Source: Ruegeria arenilitoris
Lineage (GTDB): Bacteria > Pseudomonadota > Alphaproteobacteria > Rhodobacterales > Rhodobacteraceae
DNA: 64,000 nt
Assembly (NCBI RefSeq): GCF_013035425.1
Contig: NZ_WQHX01000003.1
Span: 323,001-387,000 of the forward strand
Reading direction: 5' to 3'
This document shows positions 7,536 through 17,227 of this stretch, piece by piece. The notes beneath the pieces were generated by a model that did no database searches, was not told the DNA's origin, and was given only the letters and a program-made list of their open reading frames with translations. A program made the position numbers and the translations under genes. Each line of letters opens with the position of its first letter. Position 1 is the first letter of the stretch.

Positions 7536-10500
7536 CTAGCAACAACTGCATCCAGCATGATGATGATCGTGATCGCAGGTAGCTGCTGGCACATAGTCTC
7601 CGATCTCAGACAACACATTGCGCATGGCCCAAAGGATCATGTCGACGTCTTCGGCTCCTATGGTCAGAGGCGGGCGAATTTTGAGAATATTGTCCTTTGG
7701 TCCCTCGCTTCCGATCAAAATTCGATGGTCGCGCATACGGTTTTTTACATAGCCACAAATCTCGGTCCCCTCGGTTCCATCAAGGTTGACTAGTTCAACC
7801 CCCAGAAACAGACCCATACCGCGAACATCACCGATCTGCGAGAACCCATCTTGCAAATTGATTAGCCCGTCCTTCAGTCGAGCCCCCATTAAGCTGGCGT
7901 TTTCCTGCAGTCCTTCGTCATCGACGATGTCCAGAACTTCCTTTCCGATACGGCACGACAACGTTGATCCACCAAATGTGGAAAAGAACTCAATACCATT
8001 GTCAAAGCTTTCGGCGATTTCACGGGTCGTGACCACGACTCCTAAAGGGTGGCCGTTGCCGATAGGCTTACCCATCACCACGACATCCGGCAGCGCCTGT
8101 TGATGTTCAAAGCCAAAGTAAAACTCTCCCAGTCGTCCCAACCCGGTCTGAACTTCGTCGGCTATGCAAACACCGCCAGCAACTCGGACTTTTTCGTATA
8201 CTGCAGACAGATAACCAGAGGGAGGAATGATCTGGCCCCCAACTGAAGGGAAAGTTTCAGCAATAAATGCTGACAGCCCGTGTCCCTTCTGTTTAAGGGA
8301 TGCAATTGCAGGGTCTACCAAATCCGCGAACTTGGCGGCACGTACGGGATCGTCGCGGCGGAACGAGCCGCGATAGTCGTCGGCCACTTCGACGAGCTCT
8401 ACCCAGTTGGCCTTTCCTACTCCGCGGGGTTTGTTGAACTTGTAAGCCGATATCGCGACCGCAGCATTGGTGTTGCCATGATATCCATGGTCAGGCGTAA
8501 CAATTCCTTTGGCGCCGGTATGTGCTCGTGCCAGTCGCAGAGCCAGCTCGTTCGCCTCAGAACCGGAATTGACGAAATAACAGACTTCGAATTGATCCGG
8601 CAGTTTTGAAAGCAGTTTTTCGGCAAATGCGGTTTGCGCAGGATGCAGATATCGGGTGTTTGAATTCATCCTTTTCAGCTGATCCGCCGCGACCAATTGA
8701 ATGCGGGGATGCGCGTGTCCAACATGCGGAACGTTATTGTAAGCGTCCAGATATGGTCGCCCCCACTCGTCGAAAAGGTGATGTTTCCAACCGCGAACCA
8801 GCATTACAGGGTCGTCGTAAGTCAAAGACAGGTTGCCGCCGAAATGTGCTTGCCGATTCTGAAGAACGGACAACTTGTCGGTCGGGCGGTAAAAAACCTT
8901 CTCGTCTGACAAGTTCAACAGGGCAGCCGGGTTGGGGCAAACGGCGTGCCACAGATCCAACTCGTCCGGATCACCCACACCGGGCCAATCGGTTTGCATA
9001 CCATCCGTTGTCAGGGCGAGCTGGAAATGAACGTGCGGCGCCCAGCCGCCGTTTTGGGAGGGATTGCCCAAGCGTGCAAATGCTGCGCCTTGCGCAACAG
9101 GATCACCTGGCTTCAGGCGCGCGCAAGCTTCGGAGTCCAAATGACCGTAAAGTGTATAGAATGGATCACCTTCTGGCGTTTCATGGTGCAGGATCACAAC
9201 GCCGCCATAGTCCAAATGTGCCGTCCGGTTCTCAACAGCTTCGACGCGCCCACTGACCGGTGCGTGCAAGACGGTACCTGCCGGTGCAAAAACATCAACA
9301 GCCAGATGAACAGTCCTACGGTCAGAGGCCTTCCATGGCCCCTTGCGAAATCCGGGTTCGGTATAAATTAATCGGGGTTCATTGTAATAGCCCAGCCAGA
9401 AACCTTCACCAAACTCTTCACCTACACGGGCTGCCTCATCCAAAGGCATATGAAACGGATTTTGCGGCCAGGTGGAGTTTTCGACCGAGAGTGACCCCAT
9501 GGGAGCTTCGTTCAAGTCCACTTCGAACATCTTTGCAAAATGTCCGCGATGCGCGTTCAGATAGGCTAGTATGCGTTCTGCACCGTCGACCACAGGTAAA
9601 CCGCAAGCTGCGCGAAGGCGGGCTGACATAAGCCCCTCATTGACATTGTCGCTTTCGAGAAAGCGCCACGCCGGTGCCTGACTGATCGTTACATAGGGAT
9701 CATCCGGGTGCTCAGCTGCCATCAATGTTGAATTGACAATCGAGACAGCCAGTCGCATCCGTAGTAGCGGCCAAACCAGATCAATCTCCTCGGCGCACAG
9801 GCGGTTGGCTGCATGATAGCCTTGAACCAGAGAGGCAAGAGCACGTTCCGGTTTTGGATGGTCAAGGACCACATATGCCCCGGCGATGGCCAGCTCGCAA
9901 ACACGTGGTGCGGCGCACATGTCGCCCAGGTCGATCAAACCCGAGACGCTGCGGCGTTCGCTCAACTCTCCTTGGACCAGAATGTTGTAGTCATTTGCGT
10001 CGTTGTGAATGGCCTGTTTCGGCAGGCGGTTCAACTGGCCGGATATTCTGGTGAAGTCCCGCACAATGTCTTGAAGTATTTCGCGTCGATCAGCGTTGGT
10101 TATTATATCCAATTTGCGCCTAATCCAGCTTGCTTGTACAAGATCCCATTTGAAATCCGATCTATTTAAACCATTGTGCGAAAATTGTTCTAAAGCACGA
10201 TCCGTTGCCCCCAAAACCCGGCCGAGTTTCAGGATCAGGTCCGTGGTCTTAGGTTTAGCGTCAGCGTAACAACGCCCTGAAAGATATTCGAGCAACCAAA
10301 CAAGGCGCGGTTGACCTTGCTCATCCCCAATTGACGGCAGTTCTAAGCCGTCTAGTGACGGAAAAACCTTGGGAAATGGTAGGCCCGGTGCAGATGTTGC
10401 CAAATGGTCCAGCGCTTTGATTTGTAGGTCTACCAATTCTGGTTGGCAGTCGACGCGCATGACTTTAAGCACATAATCTTGACCGTTCTTGGCGTGTACC

Positions 10501-10601
10501 AAAAAGTTTAGGTCATATTCCCCGTCCAAACGGGTTAACCGAGCGTCAAGCCCCCAGTGGCTCCGCAGGGCTTTCGCCCAATGATCTTCCGTTCCATTCA
10601 T
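7536..10601 (-). CDS. Fusion: APH-like kinase + M23-like domain + class III aminotransferase/phospho-lyase
   Basis: A 1021-residue three-domain cytoplasmic protein with no signal peptide. Residues about 1-340 form an aminoglycoside-phosphotransferase-like kinase (catalytic loop IHNDANDYNIL near residue 200, then LIDLGDM). Residues about 400-580 resemble an M23/LytM domain with the ligand pattern HLAVD, YGHLD and HVHF. Residues about 590-1000 are a class III PLP aminotransferase fold (NSGSEANELALRLAR, DEVQTGLGR, lysine in MGKPIGNGHPLG). The combination parallels the human pair hydroxylysine kinase and 5-phosphohydroxylysine or phosphoethanolamine phospho-lyase, so phosphorylation and then elimination of an amino alcohol is the best guess. 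The C-terminus ends in a His/Cys-rich tail (DHDHHHAGCSCC). It lies three bases after a deleted dehydrogenase gene in the same operon. Confidence 0.85.
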   Translation of the reverse strand: MNGTEDHWAKALRSHWGLDARLTRLDGEYDLNFLVHAKNGQDYVLKVMRVDCQPELVDLQIKALDHLATSAPGLPFPKVFPSLDGLELPSIGDEQGQPRLVWLLEYLSGRCYADAKPKTTDLILKLGRVLGATDRALEQFSHNGLNRSDFKWDLVQASWIRRKLDIITNADRREILQDIVRDFTRISGQLNRLPKQAIHNDANDYNILVQGELSERRSVSGLIDLGDMCAAPRVCELAIAGAYVVLDHPKPERALASLVQGYHAANRLCAEEIDLVWPLLRMRLAVSIVNSTLMAAEHPDDPYVTISQAPAWRFLESDNVNEGLMSARLRAACGLPVVDGAERILAYLNAHRGHFAKMFEVDLNEAPMGSLSVENSTWPQNPFHMPLDEAARVGEEFGEGFWLGYYNEPRLIYTEPGFRKGPWKASDRRTVHLAVDVFAPAGTVLHAPVSGRVEAVENRTAHLDYGGVVILHHETPEGDPFYTLYGHLDSEACARLKPGDPVAQGAAFARLGNPSQNGGWAPHVHFQLALTTDGMQTDWPGVGDPDELDLWHAVCPNPAALLNLSDEKVFYRPTDKLSVLQNRQAHFGGNLSLTYDDPVMLVRGWKHHLFDEWGRPYLDAYNNVPHVGHAHPRIQLVAADQLKRMNSNTRYLHPAQTAFAEKLLSKLPDQFEVCYFVNSGSEANELALRLARAHTGAKGIVTPDHGYHGNTNAAVAISAYKFNKPRGVGKANWVELVEVADDYRGSFRRDDPVRAAKFADLVDPAIASLKQKGHGLSAFIAETFPSVGGQIIPPSGYLSAVYEKVRVAGGVCIADEVQTGLGRLGEFYFGFEHQQALPDVVVMGKPIGNGHPLGVVVTTREIAESFDNGIEFFSTFGGSTLSCRIGKEVLDIVDDEGLQENASLMGARLKDGLINLQDGFSQIGDVRGMGLFLGVELVNLDGTEGTEICGYVKNRMRDHRILIGSEGPKDNILKIRPPLTIGAEDVDMILWAMRNVLSEIGDYVPAATCDHDHHHAGCSCC

Positions 10602-10604
10602 GTG

Positions 10605-10961
10605 CTAATCCATTGCCCTTAAACGTTTGAGCAGCGCCGAGGTGTCCCAGCGTCCGCCCCCCAGCATTTGAACATCCTTATAAAACTGATCCACCAGCTT
10701 TGTCAGCGGCAGAGAAGCGCCATTCTCGCCGGCGCAAACAACGCGCAGATCGTTGTCATTTCCTACGCAGGCAATGACAAATTCTGCCCCGCGTGCGGCT
10801 TCCTTTGGTGTGGCTGCCGCAGAGCCGCCGTGCTGTTCGACCCAAGCCTCTGCCTTCGCCAAAGTACGGTTGAAAACGGTAACTTCATGGCCAACCGCCT
10901 GCAGATGACCGGCCATTGGATAACCCATGACCCCAAGGCCCAAGAACGCGATTTTTGCCAC
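10605..10961 (-). pseudogene. 3-hydroxyisobutyrate dehydrogenase-like gene with internal in-frame deletion
   Basis: The 118-residue ORF joins the two ends of an NAD-dependent beta-hydroxyacid dehydrogenase that normally has about 290 residues. Residues 1-78 are an ordinary N-terminus (FLGLGVMGYPMAGHL, the Rossmann motif, then NRTLAKAEAW and CVGNDNDLR). Residues about 84-118 match an ordinary C-terminus (GASLPLTKLVDQFYKD, GGGRWDTSALLKRL). The middle, including the catalytic lysine helix (GxxxKxxxN) and the substrate-binding sequence (DAPVSGG-type), is missing, and the reading frame is kept. Such a protein cannot have the family's activity. It is first in an operon with the large fusion gene (three-base gap), so the ORF may persist for translational coupling, or this is a recent deletion. 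Confidence 0.75.
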
Positions 10962-11063
10962 TTGATTATCCTTCCGAGTGAGCAGTGGTTTCCTGACTAA
11001 GAAAACCCGATTGCGGAATCCGGAACCGACAAATCAAACGGTGGTACAAAGGGCAACCCCGCT

Positions 11064-11453
11064 TCAGGGTTTACCTCCTAAATCTTGAAGTATCGGGCAA
11101 TCTGGTCGGTCGTCGCCGGCGCAGGCCTCTATTAGGTGGCTTAGCGTGTCACGCATTGCATTGAGATCAGTAATTTTGGCCTCGATCTGTCCGAGATGCT
11201 GGCGGGCAATGCGCTTTACATCTGCACTGGCACGGGTTTCATCCTCGTAAAGGGCCAGCAGGGTCCGGCAATCTTCAATGGTAAAGCCCAACGCGCGAGC
11301 GCGCCCAAGAAAATTCAGCTTGTGGACATCCTGATTACGGAACCGTCGATAGCCGTTGTCGTCACGCAAAGGTTTGATCAGTCCGATATCCTCGTAGTAC
11401 CTGATCGTCTTTGCGGGCAATCCTGTCAGTTGCGATACGTCTCCGATGTTCAT
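11064..11453 (-). CDS. cueR: Cu(I)-responsive MerR-family regulator
   Basis: A 129-residue MerR-family activator of the CueR type, which senses cytoplasmic Cu(I) and twists the copA promoter into an active form. The N-terminus has the winged-helix sequence [24 protein letters not shown], split here as [11 protein letters not shown] then [13 protein letters not shown] (residues 3-26). A long dimerisation helix follows, and the C-terminal metal loop has two cysteines seven residues apart (CAGDDRPDC, near residues 112-120), the CueR spacing for monovalent copper, silver or gold. Its start overlaps the copA stop (ATGA), so activator and pump are coexpressed from the operator near 13,980 and form a feedback loop. 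Confidence 0.9.
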   Translation of the reverse strand: MNIGDVSQLTGLPAKTIRYYEDIGLIKPLRDDNGYRRFRNQDVHKLNFLGRARALGFTIEDCRTLLALYEDETRASADVKRIARQHLGQIEAKITDLNAMRDTLSHLIEACAGDDRPDCPILQDLGGKP

Positions 11454-13930
11454 GATGTAACCTCCTGCGTTGCAAGTGGTGAATCAGGCTCCGGCAATTG
11501 AACTTGCGCCCGGCGCAAACGCAGGGAGTTGGAAACAACGAACACACTAGACAGCGCCATGGCGCCAGCGGCCAATGCGGGTGATAGCAAATGTCCGCCA
11601 AACGGGTACAACACACCTGCGGCTACTGGGATAAGCAGGATATTGTAGCCAAATGCCCACCCCAAATTTTGCCGAATATTTCGCATTGTGCGATGACTGA
11701 TATCCAATGCATTTGCGACCCCGCGCAAATCGCCGGACATCAATACTACATCAGCGGTTTCAATAGCTACGTCGGTTCCTGTGCCGATCGCAATACCGAT
11801 GTCTGCGGCCGCTAATGCGGGCGCGTCATTAATTCCGTCTCCGACAAAAGCCGTTGTTCCATACCGGCCTTGCAGCTCTGCTATGGCTTTTTGTTTACCT
11901 CCTGGCAGAACCTCGGCCGTTACATCATCGATTCCCAAAGTTTGGGCCAACGCTTTTGCTGTCAGGGTGTTGTCCCCGGTAATCATTACAAGCTTCAATC
12001 CCATTGCGCGCAGTGCCTTCAACGCCTCCGGTGTGCCGGGTTTGATCGGGTCTGAAACCGCTAAAGCGGCAGCTGCGCTGCCGTCAATTGCGACAAATAG
12101 TGGCGTTGCACCAGTCTTGGAGTGCACCTCTGCGACATGGTTAAGAGCAGCTAGGTCCACCCCGTTCTGCGCCATAAAGCGCCCGGATCCGACCAAAACA
12201 GACTGTCCTTCGACGCGGGCACTGACGCCTTGCCCAGTGATTGAGCGAAACTCGGTAACTTCCGGTAGCTCTGCTGGGGCAGCTCGAGTGATAGCATTCG
12301 CGACCGGATGTTCGGATTGCGCTTCGACCGCGGCGGCCAGCCGCAGCACGTGTGTTCGTTCAAAACCATCTGCAGCGACAAACTCGGTAAGTTCTGGTCG
12401 GCCAAGCGTCAGCGTCCCGGTTTTGTCCATGGCAATTACTTGGGCCTGCTGAAGGGTCTGTAGTGCGTCGCCCTTTCGAAAAAGGACACCCAATTCCGCT
12501 GCTCGCCCCGTTCCGACCATGATCGATGTCGGCGTCGCAAGACCCATCGCGCAAGGACAGGCGATGATTAACACCGACACTCCGGCAACAAGCGCAAGCG
12601 GTAACGCAGGGGTCGGTCCAAGTATCATCCATGCCAGGACCGTAAGAACAGCAACCGCAATTACGACGGGAACGAAACGATGCGTGATTTTGTCGACCAG
12701 CCCTTGGATAGGCAGCTTGGCACCCTGAGCCTGTTCAACCATACGAATTACTTGCGCCAAAACTGTGTCTTGGCCAACGCGCGTGGCCCGAATTTGCAGC
12801 GCACCAGTACCGTTCACTGTCCCGCCAACCACTTGTTCCCCGACGGTTTTCCCGACGGGAACTGGTTCGCCCGTAATCATGCTTTCGTCGATGTAAGAGT
12901 TTCCGTCCAAGACCTCTCCGTCGACGGGAACTCGTTCGCCGGGGCGGATAATCAACTCATCGTTCTCTGCCACCTTTTCAATGGGTTTATCCACCCATAA
13001 ACCGTCCTGAAGAACACGGGCAGTGTTCGGTTGAAGGCCAACCAGCTTTCGGATTGCGGCACCGGTTTTTCCTTTGGCTCGGGCTTCCATCAGTCGTCCA
13101 AGCAGGATCAGAACAATGATTACCGCGGCAGCTTCGAAGTAAACATTAGCAGTGCCTTTCGGCAGAGCTTGCGGCAAGAAAGTCGCGACTATCGAATATA
13201 GATAGGCTGCTCCGGTACCTAATGCGACCAGCGCATTCATGTCAGGTGTGCCGCGCAACAATGAGGGTAAACCCTTGGCAAAAAACACATGCCCGGGACC
13301 GGTCATCAGCACGGATGTCAAGGCAAACTGGATCAGATGGCTGTTTTGGGCGCCAATCGTGGCTTGAATCCAATGATGAAAGGCGGGGACCATATGGCCA
13401 CCCATTTCCAATACGAAGACCGGCAAAGCAAGCGCTGCGGCAATCACCGTGGTCCTAGTTAGCGTTTGTATTTCATCCGATTGCGTATCAAAACCTTGAT
13501 CTGGTTTGACGTCCTGCGCTTGATACGCTGAATACCCGGTTTCCTTAACGACCCGCACCAAAGATGCTGGGTCACAGGCTCCTTCAACAAAGGTCACAGT
13601 TGCACGCTGAGTGGCCAGGTTCACACTGGCGCTCAAAACTCCGGGTCTGTCTTTCAGAGCGTTTTCGAGCCGACCAACGCATGACGCACAGCTCATACCA
13701 TCGATTTTTAAATCGATTTTCTGTGACTTCGCGGGATAACCGGCTTCATCCAAAGCATTCGTGATAGCCGAGAATGCTCCATCGTATGTGACCTGCGCGA
13801 CTCCATTGGCAAAATTTACAGACGCCGCCTTTACACCGGGAGCGTTACATAGCGCTGTTTCCACACGCGCAACGCACGACGCGCAGCTCATCCCTGAAAC
13901 TTTCAATTGAGTTTGGTTTTGATCAACCAT
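11450..13930 (-). CDS. copA: Copper-translocating P1B-type ATPase
   Basis: A full-length 826-residue Cu(I) efflux ATPase of the inner membrane. It has two N-terminal heavy-metal-binding domains, each with GMSCASC (the first at residues 13-19, the second near 80), then eight predicted membrane segments. The transport motif is CPC in [11 protein letters not shown], the phosphorylation motif DKTGTLTLG, and the nucleotide/hinge motifs MITGDN and [10 protein letters not shown] are present. The ATG at 13930 is preferred, with AGGA eight bases upstream; an ORF extension to 13963 overlaps the promoter region. The gene is followed directly by cueR (ATGA overlap), and a CueR-type dyad lies just upstream, so copper induction is expected. 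Confidence 0.95.
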   Translation of the reverse strand: MVDQNQTQLKVSGMSCASCVARVETALCNAPGVKAASVNFANGVAQVTYDGAFSAITNALDEAGYPAKSQKIDLKIDGMSCASCVGRLENALKDRPGVLSASVNLATQRATVTFVEGACDPASLVRVVKETGYSAYQAQDVKPDQGFDTQSDEIQTLTRTTVIAAALALPVFVLEMGGHMVPAFHHWIQATIGAQNSHLIQFALTSVLMTGPGHVFFAKGLPSLLRGTPDMNALVALGTGAAYLYSIVATFLPQALPKGTANVYFEAAAVIIVLILLGRLMEARAKGKTGAAIRKLVGLQPNTARVLQDGLWVDKPIEKVAENDELIIRPGERVPVDGEVLDGNSYIDESMITGEPVPVGKTVGEQVVGGTVNGTGALQIRATRVGQDTVLAQVIRMVEQAQGAKLPIQGLVDKITHRFVPVVIAVAVLTVLAWMILGPTPALPLALVAGVSVLIIACPCAMGLATPTSIMVGTGRAAELGVLFRKGDALQTLQQAQVIAMDKTGTLTLGRPELTEFVAADGFERTHVLRLAAAVEAQSEHPVANAITRAAPAELPEVTEFRSITGQGVSARVEGQSVLVGSGRFMAQNGVDLAALNHVAEVHSKTGATPLFVAIDGSAAAALAVSDPIKPGTPEALKALRAMGLKLVMITGDNTLTAKALAQTLGIDDVTAEVLPGGKQKAIAELQGRYGTTAFVGDGINDAPALAAADIGIAIGTGTDVAIETADVVLMSGDLRGVANALDISHRTMRNIRQNLGWAFGYNILLIPVAAGVLYPFGGHLLSPALAAGAMALSSVFVVSNSLRLRRAQVQLPEPDSPLATQEVTS

Positions 13931-13969
13931 CCGAGTCGTCCTGACACTAGGTTTTTGCCTCAAATGGGG

Positions 13970-13991
13970 CTTCCAGTGACGGGAAGGTCAA
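13970..13991 (-). promoter_or_regulatory. CueR operator and -35 element of copA
   Basis: On the minus strand a -35-like TTGACC (13991-13986) is followed by the dyad CTTCC-N7-GGAAG (arms 13982-13986 and 13970-13974). A MerR/CueR site sits between -35 and -10 in an over-long 19-base spacer, and this arrangement fits; the -10 at that spacing (CATTTG) is poor. It lies about 40 bases upstream of the copA start. Confidence 0.65.
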
Positions 13992-14015
13992 GGGTCAATG
14001 GCATATTTTTGTAAC

Positions 14016-14651
14016 TTAAATGTCGTTCGGGCCCTTCAGCTCTGCGAGCTCAGCCTTCAACTTTTCATTCTCTGACTGAAGTTGGGCCAATTGCTTACCT
14101 AACTCGTTCAAGTGCGGGCGCAGTTCGGCCTCGGTAAAGCGCGGTGTGATATGGCGCGGACAGTTCCAGTCTAAGGCTTCTACATGGATGATAGCCGAAC
14201 GTTCCGCTTTAGCCTCTGCCTCATTTGGGTAAAGGGAGGCGGCAGCGCCAGGACCTTCTGTAAATGTCATGCGCCCTAAAACCTTGAGCCGCTTTTTGTT
14301 GGCATAATCCATTAGGATCAGGGCAACGCGGTCATTGCCGTCCAAATTGCCGCGTGAAATATATTGTCTGTTCCCAGAGAAATCTGCGTAGCCGAGCGTT
14401 TTTGAATCCAGGACTCTTAGAAAACCAACCGGTCCGCCACGAAACTGAACATACGGCCAGCCAGTTTCTGATACGGTGGCTTGATAGAACCCATCCCGGG
14501 CCTGAATAAACGCCTGCTCTGCCGGACCGATTTCATGACCCTGTTGCGGGCCAGTTTCCAAGAATTTGCTATAAGTTTCCGCCGATCCCATGCGCTCTTG
14601 ATGGGCGCGGACAGAAGGCGTGAATGTCAGTTCTGAAAAGGCGCGGGGCAT
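14016..14651 (-). CDS. Pyridoxamine 5'-phosphate oxidase-family protein
   Basis: A 211-residue flavin-binding split-barrel protein of the PNPOx-like group (MSMEG-like flavin reductases or F420/FMN proteins). The barrel runs from about residue 40 (IGPAEQAFIQARDGFYQATV) through GWPYVQFRGGPVGFLRVLD and RVALILMDYANKKRLKVLGR, which are typical of the group; a C-terminal coiled coil follows (LNELGKQLAQLQSENEKLKAEL). The start at 14651 has AAAGGA about eight bases upstream; a longer ORF begins at 14735 but adds sequence unlike the family. It diverges from the acyl-CoA dehydrogenase gene at 14885. The substrate is unknown, and a role in flavin-linked reduction or in binding oxidised cofactors is all that can be said. 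Confidence 0.78.
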   Translation of the reverse strand: MPRAFSELTFTPSVRAHQERMGSAETYSKFLETGPQQGHEIGPAEQAFIQARDGFYQATVSETGWPYVQFRGGPVGFLRVLDSKTLGYADFSGNRQYISRGNLDGNDRVALILMDYANKKRLKVLGRMTFTEGPGAAASLYPNEAEAKAERSAIIHVEALDWNCPRHITPRFTEAELRPHLNELGKQLAQLQSENEKLKAELAELKGPNDI

Positions 14652-14884
14652 GATCATTTTCCTTTGCAGACTAGAGTGCTCGGATACGTAACTCGAATAA
14701 GGCGTGCGTTGCTCCGCAATCAAGCCGAATCCCACGGTATTGTCATCGACAAGACTGTTTTCGTGATCACTTAACCGTCTGATTTAAAAAACGTTACGTT
14801 GCAATCCTCCGACACGACGTCATACGGATTGGAAGGAATCGCAGGTGAGGTTAGCTTTGGTTGACGCCAATGAACGAGGTTGCG

Positions 14885-16042
14885 ATGCCACTTTTCACCA
14901 GTTCCGCCGCTTGGGTTACTGAAGAACATCGGATGTATGCTGACATGGCCGGCCGATTTCTGGACGACGAGCTTGTGCCCAATGTCGAGGCTTGGATCGA
15001 GCAGGGAGTGGTCGATCGCGCCTTTTGGGAAAAAGCCGGGCAGGCCGGATTGATGGCTGGTGCTATTGCCGAGGAATATGGCGGCGTTGGCGGGGGAATG
15101 GGTTTTGATGCGGTAACCCTTTATGAACAAAGCGCGCGCGGCGACGCAGGTTGGGGCTATGGCATCCAATCTATCGTGATACACTACATCGACGCTTACG
15201 GCAGCGAGGAACAAAAGCAGAAGTGGCTGCCTAAACTGGCCTCCGGCGAAATGATCGGTGCGTTAGCAATGACTGAACCTGGTACAGGATCGGATGTGCA
15301 GGCTGTGCGCACTTCGGCGGACAAGGATGGCAACTCTTATTGTATAAACGGGTCGAAGATATTCATAACGAACGGTCAGTCTGCCGACTTGATTATTGTT
15401 ACGGCCAAAACCGACAAGGCTTTGGGCGCCAAAGGAGTGTCTTTGATAGTTGTCGAAACGGATGGAGCAGATGGCTTTCGCCGGGGCAGGAACCTTAAAA
15501 AACTAGGAATGAAAGGCAACGATACTGCTGAACTGTTCTTTGAGGACGTGAAAGTTCCTATGACCAATCTGCTCGGTCCGGAAGAGGGTCAGGGGTTCTA
15601 TCAATTGATGACCCAATTGCCGTGGGAGCGATTGACGATTGGCATAATGGCCTTGGGTGCAATCGATTTTGCCATCGCCGAAACAGTGAAATACGTGCAG
15701 GAGCGGAAGGCTTTTGGTCAGCGCGTAATGGACTTTCAGAATACACGGTTCAAATTGGCGGAATGCAAAACGAAAGCGGAAGTTCTACGCAGTTTCGTGA
15801 ATGAGTGTATTGCCAAGCTTGAAACCGGAAAGTTGGATGCCGCTACGGCGTCAATGGTCAAATACTGGGGATCCGAAGTGCAAAACGAAATCATGCACGA
15901 GTGTTTGCAACTGTTTGGCGGATACGGGTTCATGATGGAATATCCGATTGCCAGACTTTACGCCGATGCGCGAGTTCAGATGATATACGGCGGGACAAAT
16001 GAAGTGATGAAAGAGCTAATTGCCCGATCATTAGATGTCTGA
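14885..16042 (+). CDS. Acyl-CoA dehydrogenase
   Basis: A 385-residue FAD-dependent acyl-CoA dehydrogenase that forms the alpha,beta double bond of an acyl-CoA. The substrate/FAD loops AMTEPGTGSDVQAVRTSA (residues about 130-147) and ELFFEDVKVP are present, then the helical C-terminal domain with QERKAFGQRV and the terminal catalytic-base motif MIYGGTNEVMKE, with the glutamate near residue 373. This arrangement fits short- and medium-chain or branched-chain enzymes. The ATG at 14885 is chosen for a GAGG ribosome site six bases upstream; an in-frame ATG at 14870 is an alternative. It converges on the LysR gene at 16110, and no ETF genes are adjacent, so it may be controlled independently. Confidence 0.88.
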   Translation: MPLFTSSAAWVTEEHRMYADMAGRFLDDELVPNVEAWIEQGVVDRAFWEKAGQAGLMAGAIAEEYGGVGGGMGFDAVTLYEQSARGDAGWGYGIQSIVIHYIDAYGSEEQKQKWLPKLASGEMIGALAMTEPGTGSDVQAVRTSADKDGNSYCINGSKIFITNGQSADLIIVTAKTDKALGAKGVSLIVVETDGADGFRRGRNLKKLGMKGNDTAELFFEDVKVPMTNLLGPEEGQGFYQLMTQLPWERLTIGIMALGAIDFAIAETVKYVQERKAFGQRVMDFQNTRFKLAECKTKAEVLRSFVNECIAKLETGKLDAATASMVKYWGSEVQNEIMHECLQLFGGYGFMMEYPIARLYADARVQMIYGGTNEVMKELIARSLDV

Positions 16043-16109
16043 ACTGAACGCTAAGGTGCCGGTACGACATAGGCAAAACTAGTTGATCGATCGGTAGGCC
16101 AATAGTCTG

Positions 16110-17009
16110 TCACTGGTGTGATTTATCTGACAATTGTCCTTCCAGCCAAATACGAAACGACTTGACTGGTTCGGGCAAGGCTCGATCCTTAGGCCATACA
16201 AGATAGTAGTCTCCCAGACTGATGGCGGGTGCATTCCACGCTAGCTTTAACCGCCCTTCAGACAGATCATTCTTGACTAAAAATGTAGGAAGCAGCGCAA
16301 CACCGAGGCCGTGGATGGTTGCTTGAACCATGGTTGAAAATTGATCAAACAGCATTCCCTGTAAGCCTTGGACCGCTTGGCCTTGTGTTGAAAACCACTG
16401 CTCCCAGGCGTCAGCGCGCGTATCCAAATGCAAAAGTGGCGCATCACGCAACATTTCCAAGGTGTTCAAGCCTTGCAAGGCCAAGGCGGGTGAACAGACG
16501 GGTAAAACCTCTTCTCGCATGATTTTCAGGTAACTCACACCGGTCCAGTCTTTACGTCCGAAATGTATTGCTGCGTGAAAATGCTCATTTGAGAAATCAA
16601 AAGGTTTTAGCCTTGTACCCAAATTCACGGTCACCTCTGGATGACTTTGCGCAAAGTCAAGTAATCGTGGGGCAAGCCAGTGCATTCCAAATGCAGGCAG
16701 GATCGACAGGTTTAAAGAACCACCAGCCGGGTTCGCCGTAAGGCGTAAGGCAGCCTGCGCAAGATCCTTCAATGAGGACCGGGCGGTTTCAACATAGTCT
16801 TTTGCGGCGGGTGTCAGTTGCAGGCGCATTTGACTGCGCTCGATCAAATCGATCCCCAACTGGTCTTCAGCAGCCTTAAGTTGCCTGCTGATGGCGCTTT
16901 GCGTGAGCGAAAGCTCGTGCGCGGCTGCAGAAGCGCTGCCCAATCTGTCCACGGCCTCCAAGGCCAGCAGGGATGAAATTGATGGAAGGAAACGACGGGG
17001 CGCTATCAT
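16110..17009 (-). CDS. LysR-family transcriptional regulator (GcvA-like)
   Basis: A 299-residue LysR regulator. The N-terminal winged helix-turn-helix is LEAVDRLGSASAAAHELSLTQSAISRQLKAAEDQLG, visible as ALEAVDRLGSASAAAHEL and SLTQSAISRQLKAAEDQLG; the rest is the two-lobe effector domain. The effector region resembles GcvA-type proteins (SILPAFGMHWLAPRLLDF). The start is the ATG at 17009, with AGGA about eight bases upstream, rather than 17135. It is transcribed away from the E1-acyltransferase-oxidoreductase operon beginning at 17228, so it is the likely regulator of that operon, sharing the 218-base divergent region between them. Confidence 0.88.
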   Translation of the reverse strand: MIAPRRFLPSISSLLALEAVDRLGSASAAAHELSLTQSAISRQLKAAEDQLGIDLIERSQMRLQLTPAAKDYVETARSSLKDLAQAALRLTANPAGGSLNLSILPAFGMHWLAPRLLDFAQSHPEVTVNLGTRLKPFDFSNEHFHAAIHFGRKDWTGVSYLKIMREEVLPVCSPALALQGLNTLEMLRDAPLLHLDTRADAWEQWFSTQGQAVQGLQGMLFDQFSTMVQATIHGLGVALLPTFLVKNDLSEGRLKLAWNAPAISLGDYYLVWPKDRALPEPVKSFRIWLEGQLSDKSHQ

Positions 17010-17071
17010 ATGACAAATCCTCATACCTTTTGAATGCAATATCACTGGTGTTTGACGTCGGCCAGAGCCAT

Positions 17072-17095
17072 GACAAACATGCGACCTTGCTTGTC
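17072..17095. promoter_or_regulatory. Candidate LysR operator
   Basis: The divergent region 17010-17227 contains GACAA (17072-17076) and TTGTC (17091-17095), a five-base inverted repeat with a 14-base spacer. It is a weak candidate for the LysR site serving both genes. Confidence 0.3.
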
Positions 17096-17227
17096 GTGCC
17101 GTCAGTATCTGTATGGTGGTAACTGTGCAGATCACTCAAACTGCTTAGACTGGCAGGGAAAAACCAATGACGAATTGTTGCAGGCGTTATTAAGGCTAAC
17201 GATGCACTGCTGAAATTGAGGTATGCC

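Noticed and set aside
8606..9256. 216-codon plus-strand frame inside the fusion gene
   Set aside because: Antisense shadow of the M23/aminotransferase region; low-complexity translation with no domain.
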